A stretch of DNA of 64,000 bases from Augochlora pura. Lineage: Eukaryota; Arthropoda; Insecta; Hymenoptera; Halictidae. Under the pieces are notes generated by a model. The model was not told the origin of the DNA. It was given only the letters and a program-made list of their open reading frames with translations, and searched no databases. A program made the position numbers and the translations under genes. The stretch is taken from assembly GCF_028453695.1 (NCBI RefSeq), contig NC_135779.1:11668831-11732830 (forward strand). The letters are read 5' to 3'. Of this stretch, positions 10,621-22,640 are shown in pieces (position 1 is the first letter of the stretch; the number at the start of each line of letters is the position of its first letter).

Positions 10621-11200
10621 TATTTAAATCCTGGACGTTTTTACAGTTTTAGTTTTTCGAGATATGGGTGCACCGTGCAGCGCCGAAAACGGAAAAACCG
10701 AGACAGCGAAACAGAAGTACGAGAATGACAAAGCGACGGGGTCCGAGGGGATCGGGGCAAAGGGTTCGAGCTTTCGGGGAAAAAAAAAAAAAAAGAAATG
10801 TAATCGGACGAGATTTACGCGGAATAATTCATCATCGTGACAACTTCCCCGCGGACTGGCCGAGAACGCGGCGCGCACGAGGTGTTTACTTTAAATTGCT
10901 TCACGATTGATGCGCCTGTGCCGGCGCGGATTTATGAATGCGTGTTATTCGGGTTGATTTAGTGACAAGGGTCCGCTGAAATTTCGTTCTCACGGCGCGG
11001 TATAATACGCCCGGGGAGGATTAAACATTCGCCGGCGTTCCGATGAATTTTTAAACGGCGCGTAAAACGCATAAATTGCTATGAGGAATGACAGAAGCAA
11101 GTGGGACAAGATATTTCCTGGCTGTCGGGCGGGTTTGATGCAATTTAATTCTCTGCCGTTGCAGCCCGCGCCGCTTTGACGAATGTACCCCACTTGAAAA
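10621..11200. other. GC-rich, CpG-rich island with a poly-A run
   Basis: GC-rich island with a run of 15 A at about 10780-10794. The open frames (84 codons minus, 80 plus, 67 minus) are overlapping and unrecognised. No gene called. Confidence 0.5.
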
Positions 11201-12100
11201 AATAACCGCTTTGTCCCAGTTCTTTCCTTGTTTTCTATAGCAGAAATAACTAGAAGGCGAGTGTCACAGAGACGAATTTGTTTCCTTTGTCGCGACGCTC
11301 TAAGCTGAGATTGTTGAATCTTTAGATCGGTAATGGTCGCAGTTACGCAACAGATACTTTCCCCGCGAATTATTCCGCGATTGTTCGGATATTTTTACAA
11401 TACTGAATTTGTGCCCTTAGCGCGACTTCCCTTTGTCGTTCAATTCATTTTTAAACGAAATTACATTGTCGGCAGCAGAATTATTATTCGAATTGTTGCG
11501 AATAAACGTCTGTTTATAATAATTATTCAAATTAACTAGTTTGAACTAAATCTATTTGGTTAAAATTTTTCTGGTCGAAAGTAGATAGAAATTATTTATC
11601 TATTTAAAGAAAGAAATTGACTCTTTAGAAAATTATTCCTGTATTCTCTTCTATATGCTTATAAATATAATCTGTATTTATTATATATAATTATATTCTT
11701 ATAAATTTAGTATTATCAATTTCTTCTAAATCGAAACAAAATTCTTCTCTTCTCAAAATCTCGAAACAAAGGTATAAATAAAGATGTACATGAAACAAAG
11801 ATCGTCTCATAAACATCGTAACGATGAAAAAGGGGTTAATAAAAAGGGGTTTGCAACGGGTTAATAAAATCCAAAATATAACGAATCACTTTTCTTTGAA
11901 CTTCAATATTTCCAAATCAAGCTTTCAAAATGTGTATCACGAAATACACTAACTATTAATCCATTTACTCAATGTATCGTTTCGTTGCTTTTCAATTTCA
12001 ATGCATCGTTAACATTTCCCAACGTACTCCTATCATTCGCATGATATTATTAATGCAGATTCATATAATATTGCGAATAATTCACATTCCGCAGATTGAT
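11201..12100. other. AT-rich sequence, no gene seen
   Basis: Mostly AT-rich. Around 11830-11870 AAAAGGGGTTAATAAAAAGGG and CAACGGGTTAA-like words resemble TTAA-element ends, but no partner was found. Confidence 0.45.
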
Positions 12101-12440
12101 TCTTACCCTCGAGCGTTCTGTACACACGACGCTTCAATTTCTCGCTCGCATCGGATTGCAAACAACTCGATTTCAATTAATATAATATCGGTGCACGGGA
12201 GACCTCGTTCGACTGTCACGTGTCCGTTAACCGCACTTCGATCTTCATTATTTCGTGTTGCTCTCTTTTTAACGAGCCGGTCACGCCGTGGTTTTCTTCT
12301 GCTGGAGCGCATAATGAAGAGGCGGCCTCGTGTGGACGGATGCAGAACAGAATTAACCACTTCGCGCACGGTAGGCGGCCCGCGCCTGCACAAACGCGTT
12401 TGATAGCTGTCGACCGTAGTCATCGTTCCCGTCGAAAGGG
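12101..12440. other. GC-moderate segment
   Basis: Overlapping frames on both strands of up to 143 codons. The plus frame starts in AT-rich DNA and no family match is apparent. I treat it as noncoding. Confidence 0.4.
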
Positions 12441-13190
12441 TTGAATCGTGTGAAACTAGGAGAGTTGAATCGATACGAGGAGATGCTGACAGATAATCCC
12501 CGTAGGAATGTTCTTGAAAATATGTACCGCGAAATCCTTTGACTGTAGTTTTTCAAGAACTATTAACTTGTAATTATAAGAAGATTACGCTTGTGTATTC
12601 TGGGCAAGAAGCAGAGTAAAATGTTAAGCAAATCTGGCAAAAGAACAATAAAAAAAAAAAAAATTATAGAATCCTGTGCGCTTTCAATTTAGAAAATTAA
12701 TATATATTGTTTTATTAATTTTTCTTATAGAAAGGTTACTATAATTTCTGTATATAAAAGAAACTAAAACTGTCTGAAGAAGATATGAGGATTTTCTACG
12801 TAATCTACTAAATAATGTTATTAACTTCTCCTAAGTTAAGATAAAATTTGACTTGTCTGTTATCAAAATCTGTACGTACGAGAAACGAAAATAACCTCAT
12901 TCTAATAGCGAAATTATTAAATACAAAAAAGTGCTAATTAGCGCAGCTGTGAAATAAATCGTAGGGCAAAAGCTAGTTATGTTAGAAATAATTAATCTGT
13001 TTAAATATAACTTGGCGGAATCAAATTATAATCAAGCGTAATTATTAGCAGCTTTTTACGTCCCTCCGAGGCGCTATCCAACTGCAACCGATTAATAAAT
13101 ATTTCCGTCTAAAGTCACGTAATCCGCGCTATCGCACGACTCGGTATAAAAATAAAAGAAACCACGGGTTTTTCTGGGAACCCCGCTTGG
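12441..13190. other. AT-rich sequence, no gene seen
   Basis: AT-rich with a poly-A run near 12650. No repeat or coding signal beyond chance. Confidence 0.55.
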
Positions 13191-13690
13191 CAAAGTACAA
13201 TCAATTTAATCCCGCCGAGGTATGCGAACTATTTAAATCGATGCCAATGAATAAAATAGGAGGCTCGTTAGAATTCGTGCCGGAATATCGAGTACAGCTA
13301 ACATAATTACGTGCGTTGAACGAACTATTGCGTAACGAAAGTGTGGCGCGCCGTTCCACGGGTTGATAATTAACGGCCGCGAAAAAAATGTGCATTTCCT
13401 GTCGTGGCTGCGCTCTCTTATTCAACGGTGCATTAGCCGAACAGTTTCTCTGTTGCGAGAAGCCGTTTCCTCGGTCGCAACCAAGGCGGAAAAATCTGTT
13501 CTAGTTGGAGAACTTCGTCGCGTTCGTTATTCGTTCGAGAGGGCCTTGCTCCTTTTTCAATACTCCCTGAGCAACCTGTCGATACGCTCGATTCGAAGTA
13601 TCATAATTATCGTGCCGAGTCCCGTCTTGTCCCCGTCCCACCTCTCTCTCTCTGCTTCTCTGTTCATTCTTTTCCAGAACTGAGTAAAGT
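13191..13690. other. GC-moderate segment
   Basis: Contains frames of 74 codons minus and 106 codons plus with no recognised motif. It ends in a CTCTCTCTCTCTGC-type pyrimidine tract just before the 40-bp array. Confidence 0.4.
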
Positions 13691-13740
13691 GGTATTTCAA
13701 GTGGCAGACAGTAATTAGATATTTTATTTTAGATCGTGAA

Positions 13741-14010
13741 TGTACTTTTCAAAATTAAATACTTTATCCGTTCGAAAGAATGTATTTTTAAAAATAAAAT
13801 ACTTCATCCGTCCGAAAGAATGCATTTTTAAAAATAAAATACTTTATCCGTCCGAAAGAATGTATTTTTAAAAATAAAATACTTTATCCGTCCGAAAGAA
13901 TGTATTTTTAAAAATAAAATATTCTACTTGTTCGAAAGAATGTACTTTTACAAATAAAATATTTTACTCGTTCGAAAGTATGTGCTTTCAAAAATAATAT
14001 ATTTTTCATT
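13741..14010. repeat. Minisatellite, 40-bp unit, about 6.5 copies
   Basis: Head-to-tail units with period exactly 40 bp. Each contains TTTTTAAAAATAAAATACTT followed by TATCCGTCCGAAAGAATG. The central four units are almost identical and the outer ones are diverged, the pattern expected from unequal exchange. Confidence 0.92.
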
Positions 14011-14440
14011 CTTTGCAAAACATTTTTAGGATGATATTTCGAATAGTATTTCGTTTGAAAAATATTGAATATGAAGGTAACATAGTTCGTAATACCTTAT
14101 TTATATAATTTATTGTCATCAAATGAAACATAATTATTTTCTGGCCTCTTTATTATAAACTTACACGAAAAGTGTATTATATTACGATTCAAATATTTAA
14201 AACAACAATAAATTAAATTCGCAAATATTATGATTCTTAATACTATTTCATTGCGTTCTTTACGTCATGAAGTAATTTATTTTCAAATTAAGGGATGTAT
14301 TTTATTTTATGCTTTATGTTATTAAAACAAAACATATGTTATTTCACATTTCAGATCATTAGAATAAAATATTTCATGCTTTGACTGTGGATTATCAAAA
14401 TAAGATATTTTCATTATTTGACGTCCTGTTCGAAATACTG
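14011..14440. other. AT-rich sequence, no gene seen
   Basis: AT-rich and without open frames of note. AAATAAAATA words like those of the neighbouring minisatellite recur in diverged form. Confidence 0.55.
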
Positions 14441-15300
14441 TCTTACTCGAGTCGCGCAGAACCTATTGTTTAACATAGCGTTTCAAACATTTCCCTTATA
14501 AATTTAACGCGGCACCGTTCCTCGCGAAACTCCGCGCACGGCCATTATTCTCGCGGAATGCAAATCCGATACAAACTGCCGTGCACAGTTTCCCGAGATG
14601 CCCCTCCCCTCCCCCCCCCCCCCCCCCCCCCCGCCCCTTAATCTTACCGAAGGAGCCTCCCCGGGACCTCGGGACCCCTGCGAGCTATGGAACCCGCGGG
14701 GCTGCGGTCGGCGAAGAAGTTCGTCAAGTGAGTAGCTCGTTGTCAGGATCCTCGGGTAAGATTAAGATCGCGGACCGGAGGCAAGAAGCGAAAGATAATG
14801 CCGGATAACGTTCTCCGGCGTATTCGATTTAAACGCGCGCGCGCGCGCGCAGGCGCTCACGCGGGAGCGCCGCGTGATTTATTCCGTTGATCGAATGCAA
14901 TTTCTGGCCCGACCACGGCCATTTGCTCGTCGATGATCACGCGATAATGTCGGATCGCGTTTCGGCCGATAACATTGACCGATGGAAACCCGCCGCTCAG
15001 CAGGATCGCGGTCTGCCCGCCGAATAAATAAATGATCGGCCGATTGCCTATTAAATATTTCCCGATGGTTAAACGCCCCGTTGTCGGCGACGTGCCCGAT
15101 GAAAATATTCTCCGGCTACGGGAGATGTATATCGTTTCTTCGCGATTTAGCTATTACTTTCAGCCGCGCGGTGTAACGCAGGCTCATCCAACTCTGTCAT
15201 CCCTTTATTTCCGAGTTAATGAGGTTGGAAATATTTATGGGATATTTATGGAGCTGGCAATATTGATAGTTTACGGGCTGAACGGATATCTCGTGTAGTT
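14441..15300. other. GC-rich, CpG-rich island
   Basis: Strongly GC-rich island holding a poly-C run (14611-14632) and a CG dinucleotide run of about 17 bases (14834-14850). Open frames of 75 and 88 codons are not recognised. Blocks such as GGCCGATAACATTGACCGATG look non-repetitive and could be conserved noncoding DNA. Confidence 0.5.
14611..14632. repeat. Poly-C run of 22
   Basis: Twenty-two consecutive C preceded by CCCCTCCCCT and followed by GCCCC. The G-rich complementary strand could form a quadruplex. Confidence 0.95.
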
Positions 15301-15737
15301 GTCAATAATGGAAATTTTGTTATGTTGCTCGTGTTATTCGCGAACGTTTAAGCTGTTTTTCAAAGGTTCGTTGAAACGCTCTTATTTAAATAACGTTCCA
15401 TTTTCATTCTCTTTTCGTGCCACGTCGCAGTAATTGGTGATTTATAAATTAGAGTAAGTATCGTTATGGAAAATAAAAATTTGTCGAGGCGATTGTAAGA
15501 AATACAAATGAAGTAGAAAGTTTACTGTTAATAATTTTAAGTCAAGAATGATGAGGCAGAATTCTTAAATTCTAGGAATATGTACACAGCGTTGTATTAT
15601 CATTATTTATAAATTGTTTGAAACTCTTTAAACGGAGAATTAAATTGGAAGAGAAGATACGAAATTCGCTAAAGATTATAATCTATTTTTATTTACAAGT
15701 TGAGGGTCAATTGAAAATTGGTATCATCAAATTAGTA
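15301..15737. other. AT-rich sequence, no gene seen
   Basis: No coding or repeat signal other than general AT richness. Confidence 0.55.
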
Positions 15738-16005
15738 GTTTAAGATACCTTCTAGCTATAAATAAAATAAAAGATGTTTTTGCAATACCTCCAAACTATA
15801 AATCACATAAAAACATTTCCTCGCGATTCCTTCAAGATACAAATAAAATAAAAGTATCTGGTAGATATAAATCACAAAAAATAATGCCTCGAAATGTCTT
15901 CAAATATAATTAAATAAAGTAACACTTTAAGATCCGTTGAAGATATGAACAAACTGAAAGTATTATATGAAGGTGTCCTCAAGACTTGAACAAGATAAAA
16001 AAAGG
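15738..16005. repeat. Degenerate minisatellite, unit about 37-41 bp
   Basis: About seven diverged units share the pattern CCTTCAAGATA followed by AAATAAAATAAAAG. Spacing varies from about 30 to 41 bp, so the array is old. It ends five bases before the TTAA of the next element. Confidence 0.65.
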
Positions 16006-16009
16006 TACA

Positions 16010-16404
16010 TTAACACTAGGTTTACGAAGTGAGCCAATTTGATGCATTTTTAATTTCATAATGAAAAATTTGGAAATTGGTTAAATTCTTCTCTTGCTAC
16101 ACATAAAATTATCCATTTAACGAGACGAATATTTATCAAAATTAATTTTCGTTTAAATGATATAAAATTCAGCTGATCCCAAAGTGCTATGGTTATGCAT
16201 GATACAGATAACATTTCACCAAAGGACTTGTTAAATGCTGTATCATTTTGATATAGATATTTTGATGTCAATGCACCTGTACGATGATATTCCATTAAAA
16301 ATAAATTACTTATTCTACAAAGTGCTTAATTTTTGTAACATACGTCAAATTGACGCGTGCCGTAGAGATAGGTATATAAGAAATCTCCGTAAACCTAGAG
16401 TTAA
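16010..16404. mobile_element. TTAA-flanked MITE, family F
   Basis: TTAA at 16010-16013 and 16401-16404. Ends TTAACACTAGGTTTACGAAG and, inverted, TTAACTCTAGGTTTACGGAG. A subterminal palindrome GTCAAATTGAC lies at 16344-16354. A shorter member is at 36424-36647. Its right TTAA is also the left TTAA of the family A element that follows. Short frames inside are not genes. Confidence 0.82.
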
Positions 16405-16641
16405 CTCCCTGCCGTACCTTTTTCTTTACAATTACTATAATTAGAATTTCTTCAATCGCGCTAATTTCTTCGAAGAGAAAGGAATTTTATATTAATCGTG
16501 TGCTTGCATCTACTCGAATGTTTAAATATTGGTGACGCGAGAATAAAATTTGATTCCTACCTAAAGGAATTCGTACCTGACAGCTTATTGTTTTAAATCT
16601 CCGTCACGAGCCTGGCTCGTTAAAGTACGGCAAGGGGTTAA
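16401..16641. mobile_element. TTAA-flanked MITE, family A, abutting a family F element
   Basis: TTAA at 16401-16404 and 16638-16641. Left end TTAACTCCCTGCCGTACC; inverted right end TTAACCCCTTGCCGTACTTT followed by the palindrome ACGAGCCAGGCTCGT. It is an inverted full-length relative of 9556-9804. Only one TTAA separates it from the preceding family F element, so one of the two inserted exactly at the end of the other. Confidence 0.85.
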
Positions 16642-17647
16642 GGTATCGTCACAATAAAAGAAAAGTAGATCGAAGTACCTTGAGAACACGAAATGCTGAA
16701 CTTAATCACGAAACTCGAAGACATGTCCATCTCCAACATTCCGTCGACAATGGCCGATGCTATCCACGGGTAATTAATCCGGGAACATACATACATGATA
16801 TCCTCCCGGTCGAAATACGATACGGGGTTTCTGAAATAATTGAGCGACCAGGGGCCGAACGGGGAACGGTCGCTAAAGTGAAGCACGTCGGAAACGATTT
16901 CCATTTAACGAAAGAGCCACGAAGTCTGAATTCGCAAACGGCGATTACACCCGCGCATGGTCGATGGCTAAATGGGAGATTATGCAAGGCAGTTTGGTTA
17001 ATGGAAAGCACCCGGGCCTAGAGTTGCCGGCACGATTACGGCTTAACATTCTCGGATAAACCAGACGAATATTTCACTCTGCCGCGAGCATGGCGATTGC
17101 ACGTTCTCGCCGTAAAAAAACACGCGGCGAGTAGCGCAGTTTCTTTTCTGCTCCGCGAAATGGTTTCTTGAAACGTTCAACAGAAAAGTTGTCGGCAAGT
17201 CGCAAAGGTAAAGATTCCTTTTGAGGGTATTATTGGAAAGTCCGGACCAGAGTCTTTAACATTTAAAATCACTCGGGAGATTTCTCTGGTCTAGCTCCAT
17301 TATTAATTACTCCACCGCTGTGGGAAATTTAAAAGATGCAAGAATGCACTCTGGATTTACCGTGTTAGTGCCCAGCACGAATATTCTTTATGACACGGGC
17401 GTACCTGGCCGGCTATTTTTGAGTTTAGGATTTTTCGCTCACGGCTGGTAGGCACTTTAGATTTAAAATAATTTTCCTGCCGAGAGAACGCATACTTTAG
17501 TGCTAGTTTTAGGATTTCGCTTCTCTTGGCCTCGATAGCCAGGAAGTGTCAAAAAAAAGGAAAGCTCCGAAGGATAAGTCCCATGTTAGTTTGCAACGGT
17601 GACCAGCCGTAATTACACCTGGACGAATTTCCCGTTAAAAATCTTTG
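16642..17647. other. GC-moderate noncoding segment
   Basis: Contains frames of 88, 113 and 83 codons on both strands over 16638-17021 with no recognisable motif. From about 17220 the sequence is mixed. No gene called. Confidence 0.45.
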
Positions 17648-17891
17648 TTAACACGTTGACTGCCGACAATCGACCACTAAAATACTCACACAGTTAAAAC
17701 AATTTAATTAATTAAAGCGAAGCTAGAAAGTTAATATTTATCATAAGGGGTGGTATTAGAATTCTTTCGCATTCGAAACATTCTAAGTCAAATTCAATTT
17801 ATTCAAATATATTACAATAAAAATGAATTTTCAAGATTGGTCAAAAATTAGTGTCACCCATGTTTGGGTGACGCGGCGCTCAACGTGTTAA
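17648..17891. mobile_element. TTAA-flanked MITE, family E
   Basis: TTAA at 17648-17651 and 17888-17891. Ends TTAACACGTTGACTGCCG and, inverted, TTAACACGTTGAGCGCCG. The right subterminal palindrome is GTCACCCATGTTTGGGTGAC. Length 244 bp, related to 6894-7220 by its ends but with a different internal sequence. Confidence 0.84.
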
Positions 17892-18300
17892 AGGAATCTT
17901 TGTTAAAATATCGCTGTCGCCCCCACCTTCCACGTAACAGCAACTTCCCAAACGGACGCGCTAAGGCGCAGGGGAAGTCTGGTTGGTTATTGTTAAAATC
18001 TTGGAAAACCAATCAGCGAGTATTAGAAATGCGTGAGAGGGGTAACAGTTTACCTGGACAGAAAATATTTTTTAGAAAGACCAGAGTTGGATTAGATTTC
18101 GAGGAATACACACCTCTTAAAGTTGGATTAGATTTCGGGGACCTCAAACCTCCAAAGGAAAGGTGTGTATAGTACGAGGCTAAATATATAGTTTTTTCAC
18201 CACTGAATTGCGGTCCTAGTTTTGATACAGTCCACACATATAACGTCACAATTCGTCGCTATTACTGACGACGCCGTAACGCCCCAACATACTGCATGTG
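17892..18300. other. Unclassified segment with an internal direct repeat
   Basis: GTTGGATTAGATTTCG occurs twice, at about 18086 and 18122, 36 bp apart. CCAATCAGCG (a CCAAT-box-like word) lies upstream. Open frames of 102 codons plus and 78 minus cover it without recognisable content. On the minus strand the segment begins TGTTGGGGCG, as some LTRs do, but I found no matching target duplication. Origin unresolved. Confidence 0.4.
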
Positions 18301-19190
18301 CAGATCTTTGAGATTATGTTAACAATTTCTACTGCTATTTTTCTTTTCTCTTTATAACGAGGAAATTAATTATTTCATTAATTCTTTCATTAAATTTCAT
18401 TAATTCTCATTTTTGTCAAGTGATGTATGAAAGTATTGTATAAAAATTCGCAGTCTATTTATAATACCAAAGAAAATGTGGTTTTAGTTAATTAAATTTT
18501 GTTTAGTTCAATTAAAATACATTTTATAATACAATAATATTTATTAATATAATATAAAATGTTATAAAATTACATGTTAACTATTGTCTTGATCATGATG
18601 CCACTGTATTAACACTTTTTAAAATAATTACAAAAGATTCGTGAAGAAAAATGTACAAGATTAATATTGAACGTTAAATATTAATATTTCAAAACTTTCT
18701 ATAGAATAGCAGGCATAAAAATTAAATTTTATATATAAATAAATACGGATAATAAAATGTGATCTTTCTTAACTTGATAATAATAATATCGCTAGGTCAT
18801 TCTTAACCTAGCTATAATAATATCGCTATAATAATTTATAATATCTTACGCGTTATAATCGTTGATTATTAATCAGATCTTTGCCGAATTATTACAAATT
18901 CGTTCCAGTAACGAGTCACAATCCTTAACCATTAATCAGATTATTTTTCGCCTAATTCTTCTAACAGAAACCCTCTGAAACCAATCGAAGACAATCACAA
19001 CAGACATCAGTGTCGCACGCGAATGTCGAATAAACAACTTGGAGGAATTATAATCACAACACCGGCGGATCGATATCGATAAGAACATCTGGACCCGGTC
19101 GCATGGCACAAAACTAGTTAAATCTTGAAGCCAATCAATATCATTCGGCAGAAGGAGAGTTCCTAATAATCCCGGAGAAAGTTCGTTCCC
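18301..19190. other. AT-rich sequence, no gene seen
   Basis: AT-rich. An imperfect hairpin GCTAGGT...ACCTAGC lies at 18791-18812. It includes one dispersed core motif, listed separately. A 152-codon minus-strand frame (18936-19394) enters from the neighbouring island and is not recognised. Confidence 0.5.
18438..18464 (+). repeat. Dispersed core motif
   Basis: GTATAAAAATTCGCAGTCTA followed by TTTATAA matches the consensus core. Confidence 0.6.
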
Positions 19191-19790
19191 GATGAAAGGT
19201 CCGCGGGGCTCGGTTGTTATCCGCTGCGAAAACCTTTCAGAAACCGATGGAAAATCCATCTGTGAGTCAATGGCGAGCGGAAGATGAAGGGTGGGCGTCG
19301 AGGGGCGAGCGGCTGCATTCCGCGTAGATGCGTTCCCGTTCAGCTCGGAGCAATCGATACGAAACCCCCATGGCTCTGGACCGTTCCAAATCAATTCCCT
19401 TGAGAGTTACACCGGGTTCGTTTCGTTTCGTTTCGTTTCGAGCCGTCGTCCTCCCGTATCTCCGCACGCTCCGCGCGTATTCGCCATGGAACTACTAACT
19501 ACCCCCCTTTTTTTTCCCCGAGACCCTAAAGGGTGCGCGCGACCGCCACGCGTCCCACCGCTGCGACGAGTTTCGCACCGCCCTGTTGTACTGGCGGGAA
19601 CGATAATGCCCCGCCGTGGCTCGAAAATTTGCTACGGCGAGCTGCAGTCACGTAGCCTCGCCGGTAAACCATCCCGGAAAGAGGAATCATTTCCGGGGTA
19701 GTTTACGCGCAGCCCTACGCGACACGGCGCGATTCGATTGAACATCGCCCGGCGTGTGCGAGGTAATATTTGCGGGTCCGGCGATGATAA
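19191..19790. other. GC-rich, CpG-rich island
   Basis: GC-rich island containing about four copies of TTTCG (about 19417-19440) and a pyrimidine run. Frames of 136 codons plus and 66 minus are not recognised. Confidence 0.5.
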
Positions 19791-20891
19791 TTAACCCTTT
19801 GCCACCCTGGGTCACGCGGAGCACTCGGAATTCAATTTTGGGAAAGGCGGTGTTGTGTTAGCTGTTTGACGATTTTTACGCCGATAAAACTCGCTTTAGG
19901 CAACTGCTCGGTTTTAACAGCATTTTTAATCGTTTTCATTCGGCAGATTTTCTCCGATCTTCTAGAAAAATCTAGAACAGATTCAGTGGTAAAAGTAACA
20001 CTTTAAAAAATATATGTAATAATTATATCGCGGATTTTTATGCAACTCTGTCTGCGCTCAATTTACAAAACACCAAAGTTACATTGAAATTTCTTTCTTT
20101 ATCTAATTGTTTTACTGAGATGAAATAATTTAATAGTATTTTTTAATTCTCTGTGTTTTTATTGTTTTGTATTTGATCTACTAATGTTCGCCGTGAATGC
20201 ATAAAATTTGTCCTTTGATAATGATGTAACGTTGAAAGTAATTAGCCCATTGATAAAGACTTCATTCAACGAAAATGATTGGACTTGGACCTGGCATTAT
20301 TATCAGCAGTTATGTTATATCTTGCAACAATGATTTAGTTTATGGAATACTCTTTCTTTACAAGCGAAACGTGGAATGATAATCCACGACTTGGCGACTG
20401 TTATTGATTCGATATATTTGTTTAAAATGTCAGATTATAAATGAGGTTCAATAGGTCGAATTGAAGCTTAAAACAAGCATTGGCGAAAGCAGCTGGCGCG
20501 GCTATTTTTGAGCAGCGCGCGAGGGTTAAGCAAGTTTACATTGTCCGCGCGTGTAATTTTCAAACTTCCAAACCACTTACTCACGATGCTAAGGAATAAT
20601 TAATTTGATAGTGTTTGTATTTCAAAGAATTAGCTCGAGTGACCATTATGGAGGAAATTAAAACAAGTTTTAAGAAGTTTTAGGAGCGCTGAGTTGGTCG
20701 ATAAGTATCTTCAAAAATCAATATGAATTTGATATTACAAAGTAGTATTCGCGCGTGTTAGATAAATTATAAACATTACTGTAAAGTTGAAAAGTCACAG
20801 AAAATTAAATCCATTCTCTATATAAAAGTTATCAGAAATATTACACCCAGAAATCATATTTGTGTAATTTATGAAACTAACTTCATAAAAT
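19791..20891. other. AT-rich sequence with a possible TTAA-element end
   Basis: TTAACCCTTTGCCACCCTGG at 19791 followed by GTCACGCGGAGCACTCGG looks like a TTAA-element left terminus. No right terminus was found. The rest is AT-rich without genes. Confidence 0.45.
20026..20050 (-). repeat. Dispersed core motif (partial)
   Basis: The reverse complement contains GTTGCATAAAAATCCGC, the left part of the consensus. The GTCTA end is diverged. Confidence 0.45.
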
Positions 20892-21320
20892 CTTTGCTAC
20901 AATTTGAGTATCGCATAAATAAACAAAGTAATTTATAGTGTAACGAATAAAAAGAATTTTATAGCGACAATTAAACAAAAAAGTTAACTTCTTTATTTTT
21001 CTCTCGGGTTCACAATGATACCAATGCAATGACAAGTCTTTGCTACGATTCAAGTATCACATAAATAAATTAATTAATTAATTTATAGTTTAACGAATAA
21101 GTAGAATTTTATAGAGAAAGTTAAAGAAGAATATTAATTTCTTCATTTTTCAACGCATGTTCCCCGGATTTACAATAACACCAAGGCAATGATAAATCTA
21201 AATGATCAATCTTTGCTATGATTTAAGTATCGCATAAATAAATGAAGTAATTTATAATTTAGTAAATAAAAAGAATTCTATAGTAAATGTTAAACAAGAA
21301 ATTTAATAGCGTACTGTCAC
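20892..21320. repeat. Tandem triplication, unit about 146-173 bp
   Basis: Three diverged copies begin CTTTGCTAC/T at 20892, 21038 and 21211. Each carries AGTATCGCATAAATAAA, a GTAATTTATA word and AAAGAATTTTATAG. The third copy is incomplete. Noncoding. Confidence 0.82.
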
Positions 21321-22020
21321 GAAGTTACAGAAAAGACGTCTTTATATTTAACCACGCTCAATTGAAACGAAAAATCATATAAATAAGACCAGTAATCAGC
21401 AATTTCGTAAACAAAAGATACGCGAAAGTAGTTCAATTAAGCTTAGGTGTCGCAGGCTACGCGAGAGCGTAAAGAGATTGAGCAAACAGCGAGTGAGTAA
21501 TAATAAGGAGCTAGTAAGCTGCGCGTCCTCTCGACAACAATACGGGAGAGAAATGTCGACGATGAAGGTCCTAACAAAAGGGAGGGCGGTTTTAATATTG
21601 CACACGACGACAAATTGCACCCTCGTTATTTAGGGTGGCATCGCATCCCGTCTAGAACTACGCGGGCGCAACTTTGCCTGAGTGCTCAACGAACTCTTCT
21701 TACAAACGAATTTCCGCGCTGGCTGACTTAAGTTAGCTTTATTAAGTAAGCATAAGTTTACGCGCCGAGTAAGACGGAAATTTCCATTAGAAATAACTTA
21801 ATCTGTTTATTCCGTTGGACCTTCCTGTCTGAATTCAAATGGAAAAAAAATTAATGACATTTGGCTACACCCTAGCCTCTCCCACCCTTTGCTCGCGAAG
21901 AACTTCGAGAACTATAATATAACGGCGTCAATTAACCCTCCAATCTACAGATTAGGTCCGTAACGCCTTATTCTCCCCTTTCTTCTTTTATTCAAAATAC
22001 TTTCTTTAACAATTTACATA
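21321..22020. other. Mixed-composition sequence, no gene seen
   Basis: Slightly more GC-rich from 21420 to 21800. A 74-codon minus-strand frame is leucine-rich but unrecognised. Confidence 0.45.
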
Positions 22021-22201
22021 AAACTGTTTTATGTTAATTGAAGTCCGTGTAGAAAAAGCTTTACCGTCGGAAAGTGCTGTTTTATTCTAATTAATACTTT
22101 GTATAAAAAGCTTTACAGCTAGGAAGGACCGGTTTTATTTTAATTAACACTTTATAAACAAAAGTTTACAGCTGCGAAGAAGCTGTTCTATTTTAATACA
22201 T
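22021..22201. repeat. Tandem repeat, unit about 52 bp, three to four copies
   Basis: AGCTTTAC/AGTTTAC landmarks at 22058, 22110 and 22163, each followed by a GGTTTTATTTTAATTAA-like block. The first copy is partial. Confidence 0.78.
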
Positions 22202-22640
22202 TTCTGATGGCTGTATTAAGTTTATACATAGGTGTCTTGCTGGTCCAAATTAATTCTCATTGAATATGTAAGATTAAGTAGGAAAAAAAATTTTTAAAGT
22301 TTAGATATATATAACACAATAATATCTTTTAATTTTATATAAAAATAAAAAATATAAATACGACCTCTTTTTAAAAAAAGCTTTTCGGGTAGAATAAAAG
22401 GAAATAAACGAAATATACGTATTCGAAATGATTTAAAAATTGTTTAGTTGTCAAATTCGTATGAATTTTAGTGTTACCCGTGAATTTCTTAAATCGATAT
22501 TGAATTGCTCGAAAAATTTTCTTCGTACAATTTCGACAAAATTGTTTATATGCATTTGAGATTAAAACAAAACAAGGATCTACTCGAAGTATTAAATAAA
22601 ATAATTAATGATCTCAAAAGATTAAAAAAATTACATACTA
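22202..22640. other. AT-rich sequence, no gene seen
   Basis: AT-rich. A frame starting at 22505 has a lysine-rich start but no recognisable domain. Confidence 0.5.

Noticed and set aside
18936..19394. 152-codon minus-strand frame
   Set aside because: It spans the boundary of an AT-rich region and an island, with no recognised motif and a competing 136-codon frame on the other strand.
19791..19830. TTAACCCTTTGCCACCCTGG as a full TTAA element
   Set aside because: No matching inverted end was found downstream, so only a possible terminus is noted.
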